Shown piece after piece: positions 12,269 through 18,823 of a DNA stretch of 23,108 nt. The DNA lies in the NCBI GenBank assembly GCA_050331695.1, contig JBHJGP010000021.1, positions 1 to 23,108 on the forward strand, in the 5' to 3' direction. This DNA comes from JBHJGP01 sp050331695 (lineage in GTDB: Bacteria; Pseudomonadota; Alphaproteobacteria; Geminicoccales; Geminicoccaceae). Position 1 is the first letter of the stretch; each line of letters starts with the position of its first letter. Made by a program: the position numbers and the translations under genes. The notes below the pieces were generated by a model that saw only the letters and a program-made list of their open reading frames with translations, did not search any database and was not told the origin of the DNA.

Positions 12269-12300
12269 AGAGGGCCGGTAGTGTTACCGGCCTCTTTTTT
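12269..12300 (+). terminator. Intrinsic terminator after rpoC
   Basis: GAGGG-CCGGTA (12270-12280, one bulged G) pairs with TACCGGCCTC (12285-12294) around the loop GTGT, followed by six Ts (12295-12300). It is the best terminator in the window and marks the end of the rpoBC transcript. Confidence 0.93.
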
Positions 12301-12437
12301 AGCTGGCGTTTACCAGCCCTTCAGGAGTTTTGCGTAAGATCTCGGGCATGTCTTCATGTTGGTGAGGCGATGGCGATGGTTTGTTCGATCTGCCCCGTCC
12401 CGCTGACGACATCTGTTTTGTCCTCAGCCCTAGCCCT

Positions 12438-12456
12438 GTCCCGAACCGGTCGGGAC
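12438..12456 (+). repeat. Inverted repeat upstream of the post-rpoC gene
   Basis: GTCCCGA (12438-12444) pairs perfectly with TCGGGAC (12450-12456) around ACCGG. It is the first of two tandem perfect hairpins in the 221-base gap between the rpoC terminator and the next start. It could be an operator or an RNA leader structure. No clear promoter was recognised beside it. Confidence 0.5.
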
Positions 12457-12479
12457 GTAACCTCAAGCAATTTTCGTCT

Positions 12480-12499
12480 TTTCGAGCCTGGGCTCGAAA
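12480..12499 (+). repeat. Second inverted repeat upstream of the post-rpoC gene
   Basis: TTTCGAGCC (12480-12488) and GGCTCGAAA (12491-12499) are perfect 9-bp arms with TG between them, 22 bases before the ATG of the following gene. The AGTTTG after it is not a proper T-run. The spacing would let a folded RNA stand next to the ribosome-binding region. Confidence 0.5.
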
Positions 12500-12521
12500 G
12501 TTTGTTTCAAGGGCTGAAATC

Positions 12522-12971
12522 ATGATGCTGGATCAAGCCGAGGCCAGGCCTGAGCGCTTGAGTGTTTTCACCGAGGCCGACCCGCAAGCCGCCTCCCAGG
12601 TGGTCCGGGCGCTGGAGGCTTCCGACCACACACCCCAGGCCTTCGCGCCGCTGGACCGGTTGCTGGCGGCCATGCCGCCGGACGTGGCCGACGGCTTCAC
12701 CAACGAGCAGTATGAAGCGCTGGCTAAAGCGCTGGCCGCGAGCCGCTGGTCGACCCATCCGGTCGACATCCGGCTCGGGATCCCGCTTCTGACCGACAGT
12801 TACTATCTGCGGGTGGTGGGGGGACCTGAACGGCGCTCAGCGGAACGACTGAAAGCGGAAGCGGCACAGACAAAAAATCTAAAGACGGCAAACCTCGCCT
12901 TCTTCGGCAGCTTTGCGCTCACCACCCTGGCGCTCAGCCTGTTGATGGCGATGGGCATGTCCTTCGCCTGA
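12522..12971 (+). CDS. Hypothetical protein with one C-terminal transmembrane helix
   Basis: 149 aa with no function I can name. The N-terminal ~85 residues are soluble and Ala-rich, with a helical stretch FTNEQYEALAKALAASRWS. A short segment HPVDIRLGIPLL...YYLRVVGGPERRSAERL follows; I recall similar wording in alphaproteobacterial uncharacterised proteins. A single hydrophobic helix ends the protein (about residues 124-147), which suggests an inner-membrane, tail-anchored-like topology. I chose ATG 12522, with a second ATG at 12525; the frame stays open to 12381, but that extension runs through two inverted repeats and looks non-coding. SD is weak (AAGGGCTG). The gene stands alone after the rpoC terminator. 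Confidence 0.7.
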   Translation: MMLDQAEARPERLSVFTEADPQAASQVVRALEASDHTPQAFAPLDRLLAAMPPDVADGFTNEQYEALAKALAASRWSTHPVDIRLGIPLLTDSYYLRVVGGPERRSAERLKAEAAQTKNLKTANLAFFGSFALTTLALSLLMAMGMSFA

Positions 12972-13004
12972 GCCGCTGTCGGATTTGATCTGACGACAAA
13001 GCGT

Positions 13005-13030
13005 CCGCCGGGTCCGACCGGGCCCGGCGG
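13005..13030. terminator. Possible hairpin between convergent genes
   Basis: CCGCCGGG (13005-13012) pairs perfectly with CCCGGCGG (13023-13030). It sits between the + strand gene ending at 12971 and the - strand gene ending at 13035. Neither side has a good T-run, though the - strand side has a TTT. It may be a weak shared terminator. Confidence 0.35.
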
Positions 13031-13034
13031 CCCG

Positions 13035-13381
13035 CTAACCGTCGGGGGCCAGCCTGCTGGCGGCCGGCGCCTCGGCGCGATCGACCATGCCATATTCGCG
13101 GATCACGCCGGCGGTCCTGAGACGATAGTCGCGGAAGATGCCGCCGCGCCCCTGGGACTGGGCGCCTCGATGAGCAGCGGTATTACGCCACCGCTGGATC
13201 GCCTCCTCGTCGCGTAAGAACGAGAGCGACAGGATTTTCGTCGGATCGGTCAGGCTTTGAAAGCGCTCGACCGAGATGAAGCCGTCGATCTGTTCAACCA
13301 TCGGTCTCATCCGGGCGGCGATGTCGAGATAATCCTGCTTGCGGCCGTCGGCAGTTCCACCTCGAAAATCACGGCCGTCAT
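13035..13381 (-). pseudogene. ABM-domain (antibiotic biosynthesis monooxygenase-like) protein, frameshifted
   Basis: The - strand ATG at 13381 opens MTAVIFEVELPTA, a typical ABM-family first strand. The frame is then wrong and stops within about 12 codons. The rest of the domain continues in the next frame as KQDYLDIAARMRPMVEQIDGFISVERFQSL, then ILSLSFLRDEEAIQRWRN, and AHRGAQSQGRGGIFRDYRLR. Adding one base near 13342 restores a continuous protein of about 115 aa. ABM proteins are small dimeric ferredoxin-like folds acting as heme- or quinol-type monooxygenases, or of unknown substrate. It is divergent from the damaged DinB-like gene at 13457. The lesion may be real decay or a sequencing error at a two-base run. 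Confidence 0.75.
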
Positions 13382-13456
13382 GGCCAATCTTCGCGGCGCT
13401 TGCGGAGATACCTTGCGAGCGGCAGCGATAAACTCACCAAACTTGGGGGCGGCAAG

Positions 13457-13816
13457 ATGATCACACCTGCCTACTGTGAGATGATGGCCCGCTTCGCCGG
13501 CGATCCGATACCCGAGCAAAACCTTTCGGTCAACTTGAAAGAGCCGCGGGATTGGTCGGTCTTTAAGGACCAGCGCGCCGAGATCGATGACGCGCTCATC
13601 GCTTGGCTTGGCAGCCTCGGCGATCCTGATCTTGACGGAGCGATGACCTGGTTTCCGGGCGGCGAAGGAGCAGGTGTCACACGGTCGAAAGGGCTTTGCC
13701 TGACGCATCTGTTCAACCACCAAACCCACCACCGGGGTCAGATCCACGCCATGTTGACGGCCGCCGGTAGCTTGCCAGGGCCGACCGATCTACCGGTCCT
13801 TACCTCCATGACATGA
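13457..13816 (+). CDS. DinB-family protein with internal deletion
   Basis: 119 aa from ATG 13457 (GGGGGCGG upstream). The beginning MITPAYCEMMAR is that of alphaproteobacterial DinB-family four-helix-bundle proteins, and the end LTHLFNHQTHHRGQIHAMLTAAG is the family's C-terminal metal-binding helix. These proteins are usually about 165-170 aa. Here the start runs directly into FAGDPIPEQNL, which normally follows about 45-50 further residues that include the first metal-ligand histidine (the LNHLL-type segment). The frame is kept, so it is translatable but probably not functional. A terminator follows at 13865-13904. The family includes metal-dependent thiol transferases and many members of unknown role. 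Confidence 0.75.
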   Translation: MITPAYCEMMARFAGDPIPEQNLSVNLKEPRDWSVFKDQRAEIDDALIAWLGSLGDPDLDGAMTWFPGGEGAGVTRSKGLCLTHLFNHQTHHRGQIHAMLTAAGSLPGPTDLPVLTSMT

Positions 13817-13864
13817 TTTTGCTTCGGTGAGTTTCGGCGGCGAGGGGATCGCCCTCTGAAGGTG

Positions 13865-13904
13865 AGGGCGGATACCCGGCTCCAAGCCACCATCCGCCCT
13901 TTTT
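13865..13904 (+). terminator. Intrinsic terminator after the DinB-like gene
   Basis: AGGGCGGAT (13865-13873) pairs perfectly with ATCCGCCCT (13892-13900), followed by TTTT (13901-13904). The 18-base loop contains a smaller GGCT/AGCC hairpin. It ends just before the stop codon of the convergent gene at 13908. Confidence 0.85.
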
Positions 13905-13907
13905 ACG

Positions 13908-14920
13908 TCAGACGATCAAGCTGGAAGCTGGTGTGAACTCGCCACCGTCCAGCAGGTCGCCCACACTGTCGCTGATCACCAAGACCTCGATCGAGTTGTT
14001 ATTCCCCGGAAACTCGACGCGCACCGTGTCGCCCTGGTCGATCGCATTGACGTTCGGCCGCGCCTCTGCGGTCTCGGCCAGCTCTAAGACATCGTCCACG
14101 GACAAGACGCCGCCAATATCCTTGACGCCAACGCCATCGGTGACGTTTAGGCCACCACCCCCGATACCAACCGTTCCGCTATCGCCATCCTCGATCACAA
14201 CGAACTGGCTGGCCCGATTGCCGGGATTGACGACGCCGGATTCCAAAACGTCGATAGCCGCTTCGGCAACGTCGCCGGTGAACAGAACCGTGTCGGTTTT
14301 ACCGCCGACCGAAACCTGAACCGCGAAATTGTCGTCTTCCAGACCGATTAGCTCGATGCGTTGATCGTCCAGATCCAATGCTGCGGTCAGGATGTTTTCG
14401 AGCTCGCTTTGGTTGCCGGCGAACTGGCCACCGACCAAGTCGCGGATGGCGCCGCCGCCAAGACCGCCCTGGCCGTCCGCAAGGACGCTGAACCGGCTTT
14501 GGCCATCGCCGAAGTCCGCGCCGGTATCGAAATTCGCCAGAAAATCGGCACCAACTTCGAATGTGATCTGTCGACCGCCCGGCCATTGTCGATGGCGACG
14601 GTGAACGCGTCGTCGGTGAGACCTATGAGCTTGACGCCGTTTATCCCTTCGACATCGCCTCTTCCGTCGCTGAAGGTCAAGCGTTCGAAAAGCTCGCCTA
14701 CGTCCTTAGCGCTCAGGGTACCGCCCACCGCGTCTCGAAGTTCGGTAATGAAACCACCCTTCGATGTTTCGACCGTCTTGGGCCCGACGCTGTTGGTGGC
14801 ACCGATCCCCACTGCACCTTTGGCCGGACCGCCGTCGACACTTAGCTTCGTCTTACCTCCATCTTCAACGAGAGAGATCGTCGCGTGTTGCGCCGCTTTG
14901 TTCTGAACATTTACACCCAT
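13908..14920 (-). pseudogene. Unrecognised triple-repeat protein, split by a one-base frameshift
   Basis: I start at - strand ATG 14920, because GGGAG lies 8 bases upstream. The first frame reads 117 residues (to ...AIDNGRAVD at 14570). The protein then clearly continues one frame over with ITFEVGADFLANFDTGADFGDG and on to the stop at 13908. Restoring one base gives about 337 aa. The joined protein shows three divergent units at about residues 24-140, 141-235 and 236-337. Each has a strand like KLSVDGG / FSVLADG / FVVIEDG, a glycine-rich turn, a short helix (DVGELFERL / ELENILTAA / DVLELAETA) and a strand pair such as IGLTDDAFTVAI / IGLEDDNFAVQV. It is acidic and Gly-rich, with no cysteine, no signal peptide and no TM segment. 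The function is unknown; a surface or matrix protein is only a guess. Confidence 0.6.
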
Positions 14921-15004
14921 CGGTGGTACTCCCGGAATATAGATCAATTACGATTTATAGATGGTAAAGATACTCACCATTGAGACGGTCACCTATCAGT
15001 AGGA

Positions 15005-15034
15005 AATATAGCAATCAATAGTTTTCAGATTGAA
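15005..15034 (-). promoter_or_regulatory. Candidate promoter for the triple-repeat gene
   Basis: On the - strand TTCAAT (15034-15029) and TATATT (15010-15005) are 18 bases apart, about 85 bases upstream of the ATG at 14920. They sit inside a strikingly AT-rich tract (about 14935-15075) in an otherwise GC-rich region. The -10 is good (5 of 6) and the -35 poor. Confidence 0.35.
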
Positions 15035-15153
15035 TTGAAATGTAGATTTTCTTTTAAAAGTAATGCTGTTCGCGATCTGTATTTCGCCCGTCGGTTGAGT
15101 TTGTTCCCGGCATTCCCGGTTCGGCATGACAGCCGCCGGCCGTCTCGATCTGC

Positions 15154-15831
15154 TCAGCCCATCGCGCTGGTGCTGGGCTTCGAGCGGAACTTGCGGCTGT
15201 CGGAGATCTCGCTCCAGATGGCGATCCCGCTCCAGGTGACGACGTAGATTAGCCCGACCAATACCACCACCTGGCCCGGTACCGGGCCGACATCGGTCCG
15301 AAACCACAATTGCGCCCAACTCTCGATCGGGGTCGGATGGACGATCACCTTGCCGGCGTAGGCGATCGATTGAATCAGCAAGATCCACAGATAGTTGCGT
15401 CTGATCCGCCGGCCGATCGCGGTCATGAAGCCCACATGGTAGCGGGGGTGCTGATAGTCGTCGGCGAGCACGTTCTGCCATCCCTGGTCCATGTGCAGGT
15501 CGCGGTCTTTGAGCATCGGCACGTAAAAGTGAGTCTCGATCCAGCGGCAGCGGGCTCGCCAAACGTTGAAATAGCGGTAGCGTCGAGCTTCGAGGGTCAG
15601 GAAGAACAAGATCAACACGCCTACAAGCACCAGGGGCAGGGGCGACGCGGTGGGCGAGGAGAAGGTGATCGAAAGCGCCACGCCAAGCGTCACCACCGAC
15701 CAATTGGTCGTCGTGTCGAGCCGGGTCCGCCAAAGGGTGCTGCGGTAGACTTCGCCTCGATAGAGATGTGCGATCGCGCCAATCTCGGCGCTGTTGAACT
15801 CTCGCAAGCTTGGATCCGGCGTCTCGGCCAA
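15154..15831 (-). CDS. DUF2270 integral membrane protein
   Basis: 225 aa. The N-terminal stretch HLYRGEVYRSTLWRTRLDTTTNWSVV and EARRYRYFNVWRARCRWIETHFYVPML are characteristic of DUF2270. Four hydrophobic segments can be seen at about residues 44-58, 64-81, 147-164 and 188-206, so an inner-membrane protein is expected. The role of the family is unknown. No ATG fits; I used TTG 15831, with GGG 7 bases upstream, which gives a normal-looking N-terminus. It is divergent from the Tat-signal aminotransferase-like gene at 16024, with a 192-base shared upstream region in which I see no convincing promoter. Confidence 0.85.
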   Translation of the reverse strand: MAETPDPSLREFNSAEIGAIAHLYRGEVYRSTLWRTRLDTTTNWSVVTLGVALSITFSSPTASPLPLVLVGVLILFFLTLEARRYRYFNVWRARCRWIETHFYVPMLKDRDLHMDQGWQNVLADDYQHPRYHVGFMTAIGRRIRRNYLWILLIQSIAYAGKVIVHPTPIESWAQLWFRTDVGPVPGQVVVLVGLIYVVTWSGIAIWSEISDSRKFRSKPSTSAMG

Positions 15832-16023
15832 GAGGACACCCTTTGTTTTGGTTGAGCGAGAATTTGGACCCTAGCCCACGGCCGGGCAAAGATCACGCTG
15901 GCCGAGGTTTTTTGTCCGCTGTGCCGCCATGACCGCCTTTGGTACGGAAATCGCCACGCGTTTCATTCGGCTGTCACCCGCCTCTGGCACTTTGTCCTAG
16001 AGAAGTCAGGGGAGGGAGGTCCG

Positions 16024-17316
16024 ATGCCAACGACCCGCCGTCAGATCATCAGAAGCGCGGGCGCCGTCGGCGCCGCCACCGTCTTGCCCGCGGCGGCGAG
16101 GGGCCAAACAGCGGATTTCGTCGCGCCTGACGCCTCGCCTGAAGAGATCGCCGCCGACCGCGATTTCTGGGCCCGGGTGCATGCCCGCTACACGGTGACC
16201 GACGACATCATCAATCTCGAGAACGGCTATTGGGGGATCATGGCGGATCCCGTCAAAGAGGCGTTCATCGCGAACCAACACCGCGTCAATGAGGACAACA
16301 CCCTCTACGCCCGAGGCGGCGGCTACGGGGAGGATCGCGACGCGTCCTACCAAAGCATCGCCGAGCTTTTGCAGGTGGATCCGGAAGAGATCGCGCTGAC
16401 CCGGGGCGCGTCGGAATCCTGCCAGAACCTCATCACCGGCTACAACAAGCTCGAACCGGGCGATCAGGTGCTCTACGCCGACCTCGACTATGGCGCCATG
16501 ATCTCGAACATGGAGTTTCTGGCCGACCGCCGGGGTGTGGAGGTCGTCCAGATCGACCTGCCGGAGCCCGCCACCCATGACGCGATGTTGGAGGCCTACA
16601 CCCAGGCCTTCGAGCGCCTGCCCCGCCTGAGGCTGGTCCTGCTGACCCACGTCACCCACCGCTTCGGGGTCATTCCGCCGGTCAGGGAGATCGCCGCGCT
16701 GGCCCGCGACCGGGGGGCCGATGTCATCCTCGACGCGGCGCATTCCTGGGGCCAAGTCGATTTCAAGCCGGCCGATCTCGGGATCGATTTCATCGGCTTC
16801 AACCTGCACAAATGGATCGGCAATCCCCAGGGCGCCGGCTTTCTCTACATCAAGGCCGAGCGAACCGCGGACATCGATCCCTATATGGGCGAGCCGGACG
16901 ACGGCACGGCGCGTTCGCGCGTGCACACCGGCACGCCGAACATGGCCTGCTGGATCACGGTTCCGACCGCGATCGATTTCCACAAAGCCATCGGCCCGGC
17001 CAACAAGGAGGCGCGCCTGCGCTATCTTCGTGATCTCTGGGTGAAGGAGGTCCGCGACGTTCCGGGCGTGGATGTTTTGACCGTGGACGACCCTCGGACC
17101 CATGCGGGCATCACCGGTTTCCGTCTGAACGGCCAGATCACTACCGACGAGAACAAGGCGATCGTGGAACGGCTCAAGGATGAGTTCGGCATTCTGACCG
17201 TGCATCGGACCGGTGCCGCCGCCGGCGTGTGTATCCGAGTAACCCCGGCGATCTATACCAGGGAGGAGGACGTCCTCGCCCTCGCCGACGCGCTCAAGGT
17301 TATGGCCAAGGGTTGA
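16024..17316 (+). CDS. Tat-exported class V aminotransferase / isopenicillin-N epimerase-like PLP protein
   Basis: 430 aa. Residues 1-30 form a twin-arginine signal (TRRQIIR, a hydrophobic Ala/Gly stretch, then ARGQTA), so the protein is probably exported folded to the periplasm. The rest is a fold-type-I PLP enzyme of the aminotransferase class V group: LTRGASESCQNLI (PLP phosphate loop, about 125-138), D237 and H240 in ILDAAHSWGQ, and the Schiff-base lysine K263 in FNLHKWIGNPQG. The best-known relatives are isopenicillin-N epimerase (CefD) and cysteine desulfurase-like enzymes; the substrate cannot be told. GGAGGGAGG lies just before the ATG. The neighbour 3' of it is a convergent ohrR-like regulator. 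Confidence 0.87.
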   Translation: MPTTRRQIIRSAGAVGAATVLPAAARGQTADFVAPDASPEEIAADRDFWARVHARYTVTDDIINLENGYWGIMADPVKEAFIANQHRVNEDNTLYARGGGYGEDRDASYQSIAELLQVDPEEIALTRGASESCQNLITGYNKLEPGDQVLYADLDYGAMISNMEFLADRRGVEVVQIDLPEPATHDAMLEAYTQAFERLPRLRLVLLTHVTHRFGVIPPVREIAALARDRGADVILDAAHSWGQVDFKPADLGIDFIGFNLHKWIGNPQGAGFLYIKAERTADIDPYMGEPDDGTARSRVHTGTPNMACWITVPTAIDFHKAIGPANKEARLRYLRDLWVKEVRDVPGVDVLTVDDPRTHAGITGFRLNGQITTDENKAIVERLKDEFGILTVHRTGAAAGVCIRVTPAIYTREEDVLALADALKVMAKG

Positions 17317-17386
17317 TCGCAGCGGCCTTAGCGGGCTCGAACACAGTGCTGATTGGTCAGACCAGGGCGGACCATCTGATCTAAGG

Positions 17387-17899
17387 CTAGGCCGGTTCTG
17401 CCCGTTCCAGAACCGGCTCATCAGCGTCAGTCTCGGGACTTTCGAGCTGGGATATCAGGGCCATCAGGTCGCTCCGAAGCGCCAGAATCTCTTGTTCGGA
17501 CATGCCGAGCCGGCAGGCGACATATTGCCGGGCGTCGAGCGCCGCATCCTTAAGCTCCAAACCCTTCGGCTGCAGCCAGACATTGACCTCCCGCTGATCC
17601 TGACTGTTGCGCTCCCGCCGGACGATATCCATCCGTTCCAGACGTTTGATGAGAGGGGTCAGCGTACCGGAATCGAGCATCAGCTTGTCGCCGATCTCGG
17701 AGATCGTCGACCCGTCCTGGCGCCATAGAACGATGAGCGCGAGATACTGAGGATAGGTCAGGCCCATGGGAGCCAGCTTTTTTCGGTAACTTTTGGTGAT
17801 CGCCCGTGTCGCGCTGTAGAGCGCGAAACAGAGCTGGTTTTCGAGCCGCAGCAACTCAGGCACCAAATCGTCGTGGTCGAAGCTGTGATCAGGTATCAA
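17387..17899 (-). CDS. ohrR: OhrR-type MarR-family regulator (two-cysteine)
   Basis: 170 aa from TTG 17899, chosen because AAGGAG (17914-17909) is 9 bases upstream. With this start the redox cysteine in ENQLCFALYSA is C24 and a second cysteine in YVACRLG is C129. Xanthomonas OhrR has C22 and C127, the same 105-residue spacing, with Y38 and Y49 matching its Y36 and Y47. The winged helix contains STISEIGDKLMLDSGTLTPLIKRLE and the wing RRERNSQDQREVNVWL. OhrR represses organic-hydroperoxide resistance genes until the cysteine is oxidised. No ohr gene is in this window, so its target lies elsewhere or is a neighbour. An upstream in-frame ATG at 17941 would add 14 residues. Confidence 0.87.
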   Translation of the reverse strand: MIPDHSFDHDDLVPELLRLENQLCFALYSATRAITKSYRKKLAPMGLTYPQYLALIVLWRQDGSTISEIGDKLMLDSGTLTPLIKRLERMDIVRRERNSQDQREVNVWLQPKGLELKDAALDARQYVACRLGMSEQEILALRSDLMALISQLESPETDADEPVLERAEPA

Positions 17900-18126
17900 A
17901 TCATGCGGCTCCTTTTTCGAAGGTGGTGATCGGTGCGCCATTCCGCTTAGCCGGCCCGCGAGTTGTCGCGGAATAGAAGGCGTCAAACAGGTACCGTCTG
18001 TCGGCTGCGCGGCAACCCTGTGACCAAATGCGCACTGTCCTTGTTGTCGAAGGCGAAAAATAACGCCGCGAATGCTTTCGTCGAGTGGCGGATCGTACCG
18101 AAGCGCGAACCGGGCGGCTATCTTGC

Positions 18127-18172
18127 TTGACCGGTGATCGCAAATCCTCCATCTGCGAACACTCGTTGTTCG
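18127..18172 (+). promoter_or_regulatory. Candidate promoter and inverted repeat before the histidine phosphatase gene
   Basis: A good -35 box TTGACC (18127-18132) is followed after 17 bases by a poor -10 (CATCTG, 18150-18155). Directly after it, CGAACA (18156-18161) and TGTTCG (18167-18172) form a perfect 6-bp inverted repeat with a 5-base spacer. The repeat is placed where a repressor would block the promoter or start. The divergent OhrR-type regulator is a possible binder, but the repeat does not resemble the AT-rich OhrR operators I know. Confidence 0.35.
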
Positions 18173-18187
18173 TGACTAAGATAAGCT

Positions 18188-18793
18188 ATGACCTCGATCG
18201 TCCGTTACCTTTCTCATCCCGAGGCCCTGATCGATCCCTTTGTAGATGTCCGCCGGTGGGGGCTTAGCCCCAAGGGGCAGGCACGCCTGCAACGCCTCAT
18301 TGATTCCGATTGTCTGGCCGGCACCAGTCGGGTCATTTCCAGCGACGAAACCAAGGCGATCGAAACAGCCGCACCGATTGCCGATAGGCTTGGATGCGAG
18401 CTCGAAACGCGAACCGGTATGCACGAGAACGACAGATCGGCCACCGGCTTCATCCCGCCGGACGAATTCAAGCGGGTCGCCGATCAGTTTTTCGCTTTCC
18501 CGAATGAGAGTATTCGCGGCTGGGAGCGAGCCGTCGACGCCCAGGACCGTGTTTGCGAAGAGGTCGACGACGCGTTGAGCAATCATCACGGAGGTGACGT
18601 CTTGCTCGTGGGCCACGGCGGTGTTGGAACGCTTCTTTACTGCCGCTACGCGAACAAGCCAATCAGCCGAGCCTTCGATCAGCCGTTCAACGGTTGTCTG
18701 TTCGCGTTCAGCCTGATGGATCGCCGCATCTTGCACGGATGGCGGCCGATCGAAGAGATGGCGCTGGCCGAGGAAGCGACACAGGTTCGGTGA
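18188..18793 (+). CDS. Histidine phosphatase superfamily protein (SHPE variant)
   Basis: 201 aa of the phosphoglycerate-mutase-like histidine phosphatase fold. The catalytic histidine is H10 in LSHPE, where most members have RHGE, so the phosphate-binding Arg before the His is Ser. The second histidine is H143 in LLVGHGGVGTLL. ISSDETKAIETAAPIADRLG (50-69) corresponds to the usual SPxxRAxQTA stretch with Lys at the Arg position. E80 lies in HENDRSATGF, near the usual acid position. SHPE-type members are common in alphaproteobacteria and are uncharacterised. No strong Shine-Dalgarno is seen before the ATG. It is convergent with ytoQ-like 18824, with 30 bases between stops. Confidence 0.85.
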   Translation: MTSIVRYLSHPEALIDPFVDVRRWGLSPKGQARLQRLIDSDCLAGTSRVISSDETKAIETAAPIADRLGCELETRTGMHENDRSATGFIPPDEFKRVADQFFAFPNESIRGWERAVDAQDRVCEEVDDALSNHHGGDVLLVGHGGVGTLLYCRYANKPISRAFDQPFNGCLFAFSLMDRRILHGWRPIEEMALAEEATQVR

Positions 18794-18823
18794 GACCTGA
18801 TCCAGGCGGCGAAGCGGCGCGCC

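Noticed and set aside
12381..12521. N-terminal extension of the post-rpoC protein by 47 residues
   Set aside because: The added part runs through two perfect inverted repeats, has no good ribosome-binding site and looks unlike a protein. ATG 12522 is the better start.
13400..13456. Upstream extension of the DinB-like frame (19 codons)
   Set aside because: The added residues do not match the family; MITPAYC is the known family start and has a purine-rich stretch before it.
15985..16000. TGGCAC resembling the -24 element of a sigma-54 promoter before the Tat PLP gene
   Set aside because: The TTGCA-type -12 element is missing at the required distance.
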